Shown piece after piece: positions 1 to 6,262 of a stretch of 7,969 nt of DNA. The notes below the pieces were generated by a model. The model was given only the letters and a program-made list of their open reading frames with translations, did not search any database and had not been told where the DNA came from. Position 1 is the first letter of the stretch. Every line of letters begins with the position of its first letter. The translations under genes were made by a program, and so were the position numbers. Origin of the DNA: Terriglobia bacterium (GTDB taxonomy: Bacteria > Acidobacteriota > Terriglobia > UBA7540); the NCBI GenBank assembly GCA_022866195.1, contig JALHUF010000502.1, forward strand, positions 1 through 7,969, read 5' to 3'.

Positions 1-37
1 GCTTAATGCGCTCCTGAATGAGCCCGCTTCCACCGCC

Positions 38-40
38 TGA
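38..40 (+). other. In-frame TGA inside the efflux channel gene
   Basis: The reading frame on both sides of this codon (nt 2-37 and from 41 onward) encodes contiguous outer-membrane efflux protein sequence, aligning by eye to the linker between the two family repeats (LLNEPASTA-x-ELAGGLADAPPEIPL). Because the frame is unchanged, a single substitution such as CGA (Arg) to TGA is the simplest explanation. TGA is used as a normal terminator by three other genes here (635-637, 1761-1763, 7305-7307), so genome-wide recoding of TGA is unlikely. Confidence 0.8.
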
Positions 41-43
41 GAA

Positions 44-637
44 TTGGCAGGCGGCCTCGCTGACGCGCCGCCGGAGATTCCGCTGGCGGAACTCCTCCGC
101 CGCGCCACGCAGTCGAATCCGGAGCTCCAGCGCCTGTCCCAGGAACAGAAGGTTGAGCAGACCCGCCGCGAGCTGCTGAAAGCTGAGCGCATCCCCGACC
201 TCGCCCTCGAGTTGGGGACGGATTTTAATTCGCCCGGAGACTTCCGCGTCGGTCCGCGCAGCCAGCTCTCCTTGACCCTGCCTCTGTATGCTCGCAACCA
301 GGGCCAGATTGCTCAGTCGCTCGCCAGCCAACAGGTTCTCGAAAATGAGGCGGCGGCCGCCGCGCGCGCCGTGGAAGGCCGCGTCGAAGCTGGCTATTTT
401 GACTTGAAGGCCCAGCAGACGCAGGTGGAGCTCTACCGCGATCAACTTCTCCCCGTGGCCCGTCAGGTAGAGGGCTTGGCGGAGGAAAGCTATCGCGCCG
501 GAAAGGTGGGTATCCTCGCCGTCGTCGAGGCGCAACGCAGCGTGCAGGATACAGATCGCAGCTACCTGGAAAGTCTGTTCACACTCCAGAGCCTGTATGC
601 GGCTCTGGAAGAAACGGTTGGGGAGCCACTCGATTGA
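44..637 (+). CDS. TolC/CusC-family outer-membrane efflux channel, C-terminal half (gene interrupted upstream)
   Basis: This is the second of the two repeats of an outer-membrane efflux protein, which forms the trimeric channel carrying substrate from the periplasmic adaptor out of the cell. Seen: a helical, Gln/Ala/Arg-rich protein with the family pattern PLAELLRRATQSNPEL at its start, then a RIPDLALELG strand segment, SQLSLTLPLYARNQGQ (an LPLY..N.G-type turn), and a long final helix ending YAALEETVGEPLD. The same frame is open in nt 2-37 (LNALLNEPASTA, the usual end of the first repeat) but is closed by TGA at 38-40. The 198-codon stretch beginning at TTG 44 is therefore a remnant or misread part of a normal gene of roughly 420-480 codons, not a natural short protein. 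No Shine-Dalgarno sequence precedes TTG 44. The stop TGA (635-637) shares one base with the ATG of the adaptor gene, so this is the first visible gene of the RND operon. The substrate cannot be read from this part. Confidence 0.88.
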   Translation: MAGGLADAPPEIPLAELLRRATQSNPELQRLSQEQKVEQTRRELLKAERIPDLALELGTDFNSPGDFRVGPRSQLSLTLPLYARNQGQIAQSLASQQVLENEAAAAARAVEGRVEAGYFDLKAQQTQVELYRDQLLPVARQVEGLAEESYRAGKVGILAVVEAQRSVQDTDRSYLESLFTLQSLYAALEETVGEPLD

Positions 638-1041
638 TGAAATCCCATGGGAAGTGGGGGTGGTCGTCTGTTGCCTGTGCCGGGTGGGCATTGGCCTGCC
701 TGCTGACCCCGGCGTGCTCGCGGAATCCCAACCCTGCCAGCGGGGAAAGCCCCGAGAGCCAGCAAGAGGCCATTTCCGAAGTTACGCTGACACGGGTGGC
801 ACGCGCCGACGTCACCGCCATGCTGGCAGTCAGCGGCACGCTGGCGGCGCTTCCGAACCAAGACGTGCGCGTGAGTTCGCTGGTGCCCGGACGCGTCGCC
901 CGCATGATGGTTGCGGAAGGTGACCACATCCGAGCCGGGCAGCTTCTGGCGAAAATCGAGGACCGCCCGTTCCTGGATCAGATCAGCAGGCGGACGCCAC
1001 CGTCGCCCAAGCGAAAGCCAACCTCGAAAACGCGCGCCTGA
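637..1041 (+). CDS. RND efflux periplasmic adaptor (membrane fusion protein), N-terminal part, frameshifted
   Basis: This is the N-terminal part of the HlyD/AcrA/CusB-type adaptor that bridges the inner-membrane pump and the outer-membrane channel. Translation from ATG 637 overlaps the channel gene's TGA by one base; GGGGAG near 620-625 is a plausible but distant ribosome binding site. Residues 1-27 form an export signal, with a short basic start, a hydrophobic stretch and an imperfect lipobox ending TPAC at Cys27, so the mature protein is probably a lipoprotein. Residues of about 67-108 are the first half of the barrel-sandwich (lipoyl-like) domain: GTLAALPNQDVRVSSLVPG, then the VAEGDHIRAGQLLAKIEDRPF signature. 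Family-like sequence stops at about Ile116 (nt 984). The remaining residues, a basic and proline-rich tail to TGA 1039-1041, are out-of-frame translation. The genuine protein continues in the next frame (984-1763). Restoring one base would give a 375-aa adaptor, normal for the family. Confidence 0.9.
   Translation: MKSHGKWGWSSVACAGWALACLLTPACSRNPNPASGESPESQQEAISEVTLTRVARADVTAMLAVSGTLAALPNQDVRVSSLVPGRVARMMVAEGDHIRAGQLLAKIEDRPFLDQISRRTPPSPKRKPTSKTRA
976..986 (+). other. Frameshift site in the adaptor gene, at a tandem GATCA repeat
   Basis: Up to 984 the adaptor is read in the frame of ATG 637; from 984 onward it continues in the frame two bases ahead (equivalent to -1). GATCA occurs twice back to back at 976-980 and 981-985. 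Two histories fit: loss of one base (ATC-CAG-CAG to ATC-AG-CAG), restoring DQIQQADATV, which matches family spacing best; or a 5-bp duplication, whose removal gives LDQQADATV. No slippery heptamer of the X-XXY-YYZ kind is present, so programmed frameshifting is unlikely. Confidence 0.85.
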
Positions 1042-1763
1042 ACCGGGAGCGCAACGAAAACCTCTTCCAGCGCGGCATCGCCGCCCGCAAGGACCTGGAG
1101 AGCGCCCGGACCGAGGAGAGTGTGAACGCAGCGGCACTGCGCCAGGCTGAGGCAACTCTGGCGCTGGCGCGATTGCAGGTGGCGCGCACGGAGGTGCGCT
1201 CCCCTCTGGACGGGATTGTTGTGAAGCGTATCGTAAGCGTGGGCGAGCAGGTGGACGGCACCGCCGCGCAGCCGATCTTCGAGGTGGCGAACGTCCGGGA
1301 GGTCGAACTGTTCGGCAACGTGCCGGCACTGTACCTGGACAAGATCCGCGTGGGCCAGAGACTCCAGATCTCGACGGACGCTTTCCCGGGCAGGGAGTTT
1401 GCAGGCCGCGTCGTGGCCATTTCTCCTGCCGTCGATCCTTCCAGCGACATCGGACTAGTCAGAATTCGCATCTCGACTGGAGCCGGCTTGCTGCGGCTGG
1501 GGATGTTTTTAACCGCCCAGGTTCCTTTGGAGACGCATGCGCAAGCACTGGTGGTTCCATCCCAGGCTATCTACCGCGACCAGGAAGGCATGCCCCAGGT
1601 GTACCGCGTGGTGGGAGAAAGCGCGGAGGCGGTCCCCGTGAAACTCGGTCTGGAAACCCAGGATCGCGTGGAATTGCTCGCGGGGGTACAGGCCGGGGAC
1701 ACCCTTATTTTGACCGGCGGCTATGGCCTCGGCGCGCGTTCCAGAATTAAGGTCAAACCATGA
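984..1763 (+). CDS. RND efflux periplasmic adaptor, C-terminal part in shifted frame
   Basis: This is the continuation of the adaptor begun at 637, read in the other frame with no stop until TGA 1761-1763. In order it shows the alpha-helical hairpin (QQADATVAQAKANLENARL ... NLFQRGIAARKDLESART ... ALRQAEATLALARLQVART); the second half of the lipoyl domain (VRSPLDGIVVKRIVSVGEQV, starting at nt 1194), whose RSPLDGIV motif is diagnostic of HlyD-type adaptors; the beta-barrel (ELFGNVPALYLDKIRVGQ, then FPGREFAGRVVAISPAVD); and the membrane-proximal domain (ALVVPSQAIYR ... VKLGLETQDRVELLAGVQAGD ... ILTGGYGL). An independent start is conceivable only at GTG 1122, where GAGGAG lies just 3 nt upstream, but the product would lack half the lipoyl domain and a signal peptide. 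The stop overlaps the pump ATG by four bases (ATGA), implying coupled translation. Confidence 0.92.
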   Translation, partial: QQADATVAQAKANLENARLNRERNENLFQRGIAARKDLESARTEESVNAAALRQAEATLALARLQVARTEVRSPLDGIVVKRIVSVGEQVDGTAAQPIFEVANVREVELFGNVPALYLDKIRVGQRLQISTDAFPGREFAGRVVAISPAVDPSSDIGLVRIRISTGAGLLRLGMFLTAQVPLETHAQALVVPSQAIYRDQEGMPQVYRVVGESAEAVPVKLGLETQDRVELLAGVQAGDTLILTGGYGLGARSRIKVKP

Positions 1764-4700
1764 ACGTTTTACGCTTCTCCCGGCGGAATAGCCGCGCGGT
1801 GTTTCTTCTGACGGCTTTCCTGGTGGTGGCGGGCGTCATCGCCGTCTTTCACCTGCCCAGCAACATCTATCCCGAACTCACTTTCCCACGCGTTGTGGTC
1901 CTGGCGCATTCTGGCGACCTCTCGCCGCAGATCATGCTCCTGCAGGTGACACGTCCCATCGAAGAGTCCGTGGGCACGGTGCTGGGCGTGCGGCGCGTGC
2001 GCTCGAAGACTATCCGGGGAGGCGCTGAGATCTCGGTGCTGTTCAACCCCGACATGGACATGCAATACGCCCTGCAACTTGTGGAGGGGCGGGTGAGCGA
2101 GGTGAAAGCCTCTCTTCCGCGGGATACGGAAATCCAGGTTGAACGCCTCACGCCCGCTATCTTCCCCATCATCCGCCTGATCTTGAACGGCGAGGTCCCC
2201 GCCTCCGACCTGCGGGATTACGCCTACTACGTTTTGCGCCCGCTCTTCAGCCGGGTGCCGGGGGTTTCAAGGATCGAAGTCCAGGCCAGCGACACCCGCG
2301 AGATTTCCGTCATCGTGGACCCACAGAAGGTCCTGGCCCACCGGCTTTCCCTGCTGGAGATTGCCGACCGCTTGCGCTCGACCAACAAAGTAACTTCCGT
2401 AGGCCGATTGAACAAGGATTACTCCCAGTACCTTGTGCTCGCGACGGGTCAATTCACCAATCTGGAAGACATTCGCCAAACCGTCGTCGCCGTGGAGAAT
2501 GGCAGCCCGATTCGTTTGCGCGACATCGCCGAAGTGCGCGACGGCACGGAGGACCGCCGCACGCTCATCGCGGGCAATGGACAACCCGCCGCGCTCATCA
2601 ATATTGCCCGCCAGATCGGCGGCAATATCATCCAGGTCTCAAGCCAGATTCAGGAACTCGCCAACCATTTGGGTTCCACCATTCCTTCCACCTTGCACCT
2701 CTCCTTGGTTTACGACCTGGCGGGATTCGTGCGGGATTCCATCGGCAACGTGCGCGACGCTATCTTGCTGGGCGGCCTGCTGGTGATCGCCATCCTTTTC
2801 TTCTTTCTGCATGAGACCCGCACGACGCTCGTGGCGGCCGTCTCACTGCCCACCACGGTGATCAGCACCTTCTTCTTCATGAGTTTGATGGGCGGCACGC
2901 TCAATCTAATGTCACTGGGCGGGTTGGCCATCGCCATCGGGTTGATTATTGATGACGCCGTCGTGATAGTCGAGAACATCTACCGCCACCTGGGGCTGGG
3001 GGAATCATCTTCCCACGCTGCCGAACTCGGCACGCAAGAGTTGCTGAGCGCGGTCGTGGGGTCCACGGCAACTACCGTGGTGGTTTTCTTGCCTCTCAGT
3101 TTGCTGAAGGGCGTGGTGGGAGAGTTTTTTAAGGCGCTCTGCCTGACCCTCGCCGTTTCTGTTCTGCTGTCGCTGCTATTCGCCCTCACGCTCATTCCCT
3201 TGCTCGCCGAGCGCTACATCTCCGGGCAGAGGTTCCGGCACACTTCGCACCGCTTTATCGAACCCATCAATCGCGGATACGAGGCAGCCGTTCGCTGGGC
3301 GCTCCGTCGCCGGTGGGTGGTGGTAGGAGGCACGGCATTCTCCGTGGCGCTCAGCGTCTTCCTCTACTCTCGGGTGGAGACAGGCTTCCTGCCGGAGATG
3401 GATGAAGGCGGCTACGTGCTCGATTACCTGACGCCGCCGGGGACATCGCTCGCGGAAACCGACCGCTTGGTGCGCTTGATCGAAGAGCGCATCAAGCGCA
3501 TGCCTGAGACCGCGACCTTCTCCCGCCGCACCGCCGCAGAAATGGGATTCTTTGCCACCGTACAAAACGAGGGTGACATCCTGGTAAAGCTCAAGTCGCG
3601 GTCACAGCGGCGCCGAGACGTTTATGAGATCATGAGTGACCTCCGCGGGCAGATCAATAAGAACATCCCGGGCATCCAGATCGAGTTCGTGCAACTTCTC
3701 CAGGACATGATCGGGGACTTGGAAGGCGAGCCGCAGCCCGTGGAGGTAAAGCTGTTCGGCAGCGACATGAAGGTGCTGGAGAATCTGGCCGGAGAACTCG
3801 GGCCGAAGATCCAGAAGATTCCCGGCATCGTGGACTACAAAGCCATCCAGAAAGGCAACCCGGAGATTGTCATTCACGTGGACCCGGTGCAGGCCGGCCG
3901 GTTGGGCCTTACCGTCGAGCAGGTTTCGCAACAGGCGAGCGCCGGCCTACTGGGCCTGACCGAGACGGAGGTGCGCCAGGTGGATCGCACCATCGGCATC
4001 CGCGTGCGCTATCCCGACGGCTTTCGCTTTGACTACGCGAACGTCCGCCAGTTTCCCATCGTGACGCCGCTGAAACAGATCGTGCCGTTGTCGGCCCTCG
4101 CCGAGGTCGAGCAAGTGCGGGGTGAGAACCAGTTGATGCGCGAGAATCAACGCCTGATGGTGCTCCTGACCGCGCGCCTGGAGAACCGGGACCTGGGGAG
4201 TGTCATTCGCGATGTCAAGCAAGTCCTGGGCAGCGCCCCGTTCCCCGTGGGAACAACCTACGAAATCGGCGGGCAATACGAAGCCCAGCAGAGCTCGTTC
4301 CGCGATCTGCTCTACGTGCTGGGCCTGGCTTTGGCGGCGGTCTTCATCGTGCTGGTGATCCAGTTCCGCGCCTTCCGGCCGTCGCTGATCATCATGTCGG
4401 CAGCGCCGCTCTCCCTGCTCGGGGTTTTCGGAATCCTCATGCTCACCGGCACGGCGCTGAACGTCTCGTCATTCATGGGAATCATCCTGATGGTGGGCCT
4501 GGTGGTGAAGAATGGCATCATCCTGTTTGAGTACGTCCACAAGCTGCGGGACGAGAAAGGACTGCCGCTCAGCGAAGCCCTGGTGGCTGCGGGCAAGATC
4601 CGCGTGCGCCCCATCCTCATGACGACCCTCTGCACGCTGTTTGGACTATTGCCGCTTGCCCTGGGTCTCGGCTCGGGCGCCGAACTGCAAAAGCCCTTGG

Positions 4701-4795
4701 CCCTGGCGGTGATTGGCGGGCTTTCCGTTTCGATGTTCATCACCCTGCTGGTGATGCCCGTCCTCTACTCGCTGCTGGAAACTCCTCGAGCTTAG
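1760..4795 (+). CDS. RND efflux transporter permease (AcrB/CzcA superfamily)
   Basis: This is the inner-membrane pump of the tripartite system, a proton-driven antiporter that takes substrate from the periplasm or membrane and passes it to the adaptor-channel pair. It is complete at 1011 aa, typical of ACR_tran proteins. ATG 1760 lies in an ATGA overlap with the adaptor stop, with a weak AAGG 7 nt upstream. Layout: TM1 at about 10-30; first porter loop to about 330; TM2-TM6 at about 333-480; TM7 at about 516-536; second porter loop to about 845; TM8-TM12 at about 848-1004. TM4 carries Asp398-Asp399 in IGLIIDDAVVIVEN and TM10 carries Lys917 in GLVVKNGIILFEY, matching the proton-relay Asp pair and Lys of AcrB. 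The Asp pair favours the HAE (organic substrate) type, while FLPEMDEGG in the second porter loop resembles metal-exporting relatives, so the substrate is left open. No frameshift or stop is seen, in contrast to its two partner genes. Confidence 0.97.
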   Translation: MNVLRFSRRNSRAVFLLTAFLVVAGVIAVFHLPSNIYPELTFPRVVVLAHSGDLSPQIMLLQVTRPIEESVGTVLGVRRVRSKTIRGGAEISVLFNPDMDMQYALQLVEGRVSEVKASLPRDTEIQVERLTPAIFPIIRLILNGEVPASDLRDYAYYVLRPLFSRVPGVSRIEVQASDTREISVIVDPQKVLAHRLSLLEIADRLRSTNKVTSVGRLNKDYSQYLVLATGQFTNLEDIRQTVVAVENGSPIRLRDIAEVRDGTEDRRTLIAGNGQPAALINIARQIGGNIIQVSSQIQELANHLGSTIPSTLHLSLVYDLAGFVRDSIGNVRDAILLGGLLVIAILFFFLHETRTTLVAAVSLPTTVISTFFFMSLMGGTLNLMSLGGLAIAIGLIIDDAVVIVENIYRHLGLGESSSHAAELGTQELLSAVVGSTATTVVVFLPLSLLKGVVGEFFKALCLTLAVSVLLSLLFALTLIPLLAERYISGQRFRHTSHRFIEPINRGYEAAVRWALRRRWVVVGGTAFSVALSVFLYSRVETGFLPEMDEGGYVLDYLTPPGTSLAETDRLVRLIEERIKRMPETATFSRRTAAEMGFFATVQNEGDILVKLKSRSQRRRDVYEIMSDLRGQINKNIPGIQIEFVQLLQDMIGDLEGEPQPVEVKLFGSDMKVLENLAGELGPKIQKIPGIVDYKAIQKGNPEIVIHVDPVQAGRLGLTVEQVSQQASAGLLGLTETEVRQVDRTIGIRVRYPDGFRFDYANVRQFPIVTPLKQIVPLSALAEVEQVRGENQLMRENQRLMVLLTARLENRDLGSVIRDVKQVLGSAPFPVGTTYEIGGQYEAQQSSFRDLLYVLGLALAAVFIVLVIQFRAFRPSLIIMSAAPLSLLGVFGILMLTGTALNVSSFMGIILMVGLVVKNGIILFEYVHKLRDEKGLPLSEALVAAGKIRVRPILMTTLCTLFGLLPLALGLGSGAELQKPLALAVIGGLSVSMFITLLVMPVLYSLLETPRA

Positions 4796-4908
4796 AGCAC
4801 CTGCCTACCCGCGGTTCACCTGGACCATTGAAGGTCGGCAGCCCGACGGTTGGTGTGACTTGGGGGAGACTGGAGAGGTGTGGTCGCGTCGCCCGCCCGG
4901 AGAGCGCA
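4796..4908. other. Convergent intergenic gap without a clear terminator
   Basis: The gap lies between the stop of the pump gene (plus strand) and the stop of the START-like gene (minus strand). The best inverted repeat is GTCGG-CAGC-CCGAC at 4834-4847, a 5-bp stem with a 4-nt loop. It is not followed by a T run on either strand, so a canonical intrinsic terminator is not supported. Termination here may depend on Rho or on a structure I cannot score by eye. Confidence 0.4.
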
Positions 4909-5775
4909 CTATTTCGCGCATGCAGTGCCGACTCGCTCTGCTACGGCGCGGCGCGTTGAGCCCATCGTCATTTGCAGAGACTCTTTGGGGAGGTCGGTAA
5001 CAAGGGGCTTAAACATTATCGCGAGCATCGGGATGTCACGCGTCAGGGAAATCGCTTCGCACTCGACGTACATGCCTATCTCTCGCTCCTCGAACCGCCA
5101 GTAAGAATAGAGCCGCCAAAAGAATCCCCGGTCACGTCCTACAGGTTTCTCGCGCTCGCTTGGCTCATCAGCGTCCACGACCTCGGCGATGCGGGTGGTA
5201 TAGGACCGGCTGTGGCAATGCGTGGCGTCCACCGGATAGTAGTGGACATCGTGATCGGTGTTGTACGTCATCGTGACGATGAATTTCTTCTTGCGCAGCC
5301 GATAGTAGATCTTGAAATCGTTTCCCTTGCGCTGGACCAGCTTGGACCGCACGACCTCCGGCTTGTAGATGTCCTGGTGGCGGTCGTAATCTTGAACGAG
5401 TTCGAGTACCTGCCGAAGCGACGCGCCTCGGATGAACACAGCCCCCATCCAGTGGTGGATGAGCGCGTCCGGGGCCTTCATTTCGCGGCCCGAGGCATCC
5501 AGCGTCTTGAGCCGTTCCATGAAGACTTCCCCGCGCCGGAGCATTGCCAGCACTTGCGCCCGCCGCGGCTCGGGAAGGCCATCCAGGTAAAGAAACGTTT
5601 CCGGGTGAGCCAGTTCTTTATCGATGCGCGCTTGCGTGGCCTTGACGTAGCGTTCGAAGGCCTCAACCGTGGGCGGTTTCAAGTCGACGCTCAGGACTTC
5701 GGGCGTCTGGGGAATCAGCAACCCCACCGTCAGGAGAAGCCCGAATGTCTGGAAGGAAACCATGTGTTGAAGCAT
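4909..5775 (-). CDS. Conserved hypothetical protein with N-terminal hydrophobic segment and START/SRPBCC-like domain
   Basis: Function unknown. The start chosen is ATG at 5775-5773, giving 288 aa: GGAG (5785-5782) sits 6 nt before it. TTG 5781 and ATG 5763 are also in frame but poorly spaced. Residues of about 8-22 (FQTFGLLLTVGLLIP) form a signal peptide or membrane anchor, so the body is probably periplasmic. Residues of about 30-90 are charged and helical (AFERYVKATQARIDKEL ... RRAQVLAMLRRGEVFMERL). From about 100 the sequence alternates beta strands and helices in a START-like manner: HHWMGAVFIRGASLRQVLEL, VQDYDRHQDIYKPEVVRSKL, DFKIYYRLRKKKFIVTMTYN, the His-rich DHDVHYYPVDATHCHSRSYT, WRLYSYWRFEEREIGMYVEC and a final helix. 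The pattern resembles ligand-binding SRPBCC proteins I associate with Acidobacteriota; that is recollection, not a search. No catalytic motif is apparent. Stop TAG is at 4911-4909. It is divergent from the 68-aa gene and convergent with the pump gene, so probably monocistronic. Confidence 0.85.
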   Translation of the reverse strand: MLQHMVSFQTFGLLLTVGLLIPQTPEVLSVDLKPPTVEAFERYVKATQARIDKELAHPETFLYLDGLPEPRRAQVLAMLRRGEVFMERLKTLDASGREMKAPDALIHHWMGAVFIRGASLRQVLELVQDYDRHQDIYKPEVVRSKLVQRKGNDFKIYYRLRKKKFIVTMTYNTDHDVHYYPVDATHCHSRSYTTRIAEVVDADEPSEREKPVGRDRGFFWRLYSYWRFEEREIGMYVECEAISLTRDIPMLAIMFKPLVTDLPKESLQMTMGSTRRAVAERVGTACAK

Positions 5776-5781
5776 GTCCAA

Positions 5782-5785
5782 CTCC
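5782..5785 (-). promoter_or_regulatory. Ribosome binding site setting the start of the START-like gene
   Basis: Read on the minus strand, CTGGAG-TTGGAC-ATG places GGAG 6 nt before ATG 5775. The in-frame TTG at 5781 would directly abut this GGAG, and ATG 5763 has no such motif, so 5775 is the preferred start. Confidence 0.65.
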
Positions 5786-5799
5786 AGCCGTTCGACGCA

Positions 5800-5828
5800 A
5801 TGATAACCTCGCCGCTGGGCGAAAGCGA
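5800..5828 (-). promoter_or_regulatory. Possible promoter of the START-like gene
   Basis: On the minus strand, TATCAT (5805-5800, 5 of 6 matches to TATAAT) lies about 25 nt before ATG 5775. A poor -35 (TCGCTT at 5828-5823, 17-nt spacer) precedes it. The leader would be under 25 nt. The call rests on the -10 alone and is tentative. Confidence 0.3.
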
Positions 5829-5847
5829 GTCCACGGCTGACTATTCC

Positions 5848-5872
5848 CCTCAGGCCGCATCGGCGCCTCAGG
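5848..5872. repeat. Two direct copies of CCTCAGG, possible operator
   Basis: CCTCAGG occurs at 5848-5854 and 5866-5872, 18 bp start to start. Relative to a transcription start predicted near 5912, the copies fall at about -64 to -58 and -46 to -40, where class I/II activators commonly bind. Each copy is also nearly palindromic (CCTNAGG). The sequence is short and could occur by chance in GC-rich DNA. Confidence 0.3.
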
Positions 5873-5896
5873 GTCCGGCTGGCGGGCAGGAAGCTC

Positions 5897-5905
5897 TGCT
5901 ATAAT
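5897..5905 (+). promoter_or_regulatory. Extended -10 promoter for the 68-aa membrane protein gene
   Basis: TGCTATAAT is a perfect extended -10 element (TGn followed by consensus TATAAT at 5900-5905). The expected -35 window around 5877-5882 (GGCTGG) has little resemblance to TTGACA, as is usual for extended -10 promoters. Initiation would be near 5912, giving a leader of about 26 nt before ATG 5938. It is strikingly AT-rich within GC-rich surroundings, which supports function. Confidence 0.7.
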
Positions 5906-5923
5906 CGGCCCATTCGTAATCAC

Positions 5924-5929
5924 AGGAGG
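5924..5929 (+). promoter_or_regulatory. Consensus Shine-Dalgarno AGGAGG for the 68-aa gene
   Basis: AGGAGG ends 8 nt before ATG 5938. The upstream in-frame GTG at 5932 is only 2 nt away from it and is therefore excluded as the start. Confidence 0.8.
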
Positions 5930-5937
5930 ATGTGCCC

Positions 5938-6144
5938 ATGGCGCGAATCTATCGGATGGTGTTCGAGGTTTGCTGGGGCTTGGGAGTGCTCAGCCTGCTG
6001 GCGGCGATCGTGTTGAAGCTGGCGCCCACTTTGGCCCTGCGATTGGCGACCTCGCCCAGGGGTGGCTTGGCACTGGCGGCCGTACTTTTCTTGTGCGCGT
6101 TGACCACGCGGGAAATGAGCAAGGCAAGTTCATCTACCAGCTAG
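5938..6144 (+). CDS. Small two-helix membrane protein, function unknown
   Basis: A 68-aa protein starting at ATG 5938, supported by the consensus AGGAGG and by an extended -10 promoter upstream. Predicted membrane helices lie at about residues 8-30 (VFEVCWGLGVLSLLAAIVLK and the following LAP) and about 43-57 (GLALAAVLFLCALTT), joined by a short loop with Arg35, Arg41 and the SPRGG turn. The N-terminus is basic (ARIYR) and the tail is Ser-rich (SKASSSTS), so a hairpin topology with both ends in the cytoplasm is plausible. Two cysteines (12 and 53) sit one in each helix. I do not recognise a named family. It stands alone between a divergent gene and an independently signalled oxidoreductase. 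The ORF could be spurious, but promoter, ribosome binding site, start codon and hydrophobic periodicity agree, so it is probably real. Confidence 0.75.
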   Translation: MARIYRMVFEVCWGLGVLSLLAAIVLKLAPTLALRLATSPRGGLALAAVLFLCALTTREMSKASSSTS

Positions 6145-6262
6145 CCACTCCCTGGGCCGAGTCACGGCCGACTAGTACGCTTCTGTCCCAGCTTGCCCCC
6201 CTGTGCTCCGAGAGGTGGCGGGGGACTGATGGACCCCGGGTGAGACGACGGCCAGCCCCTGC
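6145..6262. other. Intergenic stretch with GC-rich inverted repeats, possible weak terminator
   Basis: It follows the TAG of the 68-aa gene. GGCCG-AGTCA-CGGCC (6155-6169) is a perfect 5-bp stem. It lies within a pair of CTAG tetramers (6141-6144 and 6172-6175) that could extend pairing across bulges. Further on, C6 (6196-6201) can pair with G5 (6220-6224), or CGGGG (6219-6223) with CCCCG (6234-6238). None is followed by a T run, so these are at most Rho-assisted or weak terminators. Confidence 0.3.

Noticed and set aside
38..72. GC-rich hairpin (GGCGGC 50-55 with GCCGCC 67-72) just after the in-frame TGA, suggesting a selenocysteine insertion element
   Set aside because: The stem is 6 bp with an 11-nt loop, easily expected in GC-rich DNA. 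I know of no efflux channel with a conserved Cys or Sec at this linker, and TGA is followed by ordinary family sequence consistent with a point mutation.
976..990. Programmed -1 frameshifting in the adaptor gene
   Set aside because: There is no slippery heptamer or evident downstream pseudoknot, and periplasmic adaptors are not known to use recoding; mutation or sequence error is simpler.
562..1329. Minus-strand open frame of 255 codons across the channel/adaptor junction
   Set aside because: It is an Arg/Pro-rich translation typical of antisense frames in GC-rich genes, and the plus strand encodes recognisable adaptor sequence in two frames.
4834..4847. Hairpin GTCGG-CAGC-CCGAC as a bidirectional terminator between convergent genes
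   Set aside because: The stem is only 5 bp, with no T run on either side; it is reported only as part of the gap description.
4972..5904. Long open frame of 310 codons on the plus strand opposite the START-like gene
   Set aside because: Its translation has no domain-like pattern, it has no ribosome binding site, and the minus-strand frame gives a coherent protein with a good start signal. It is an antisense shadow in GC-rich DNA.
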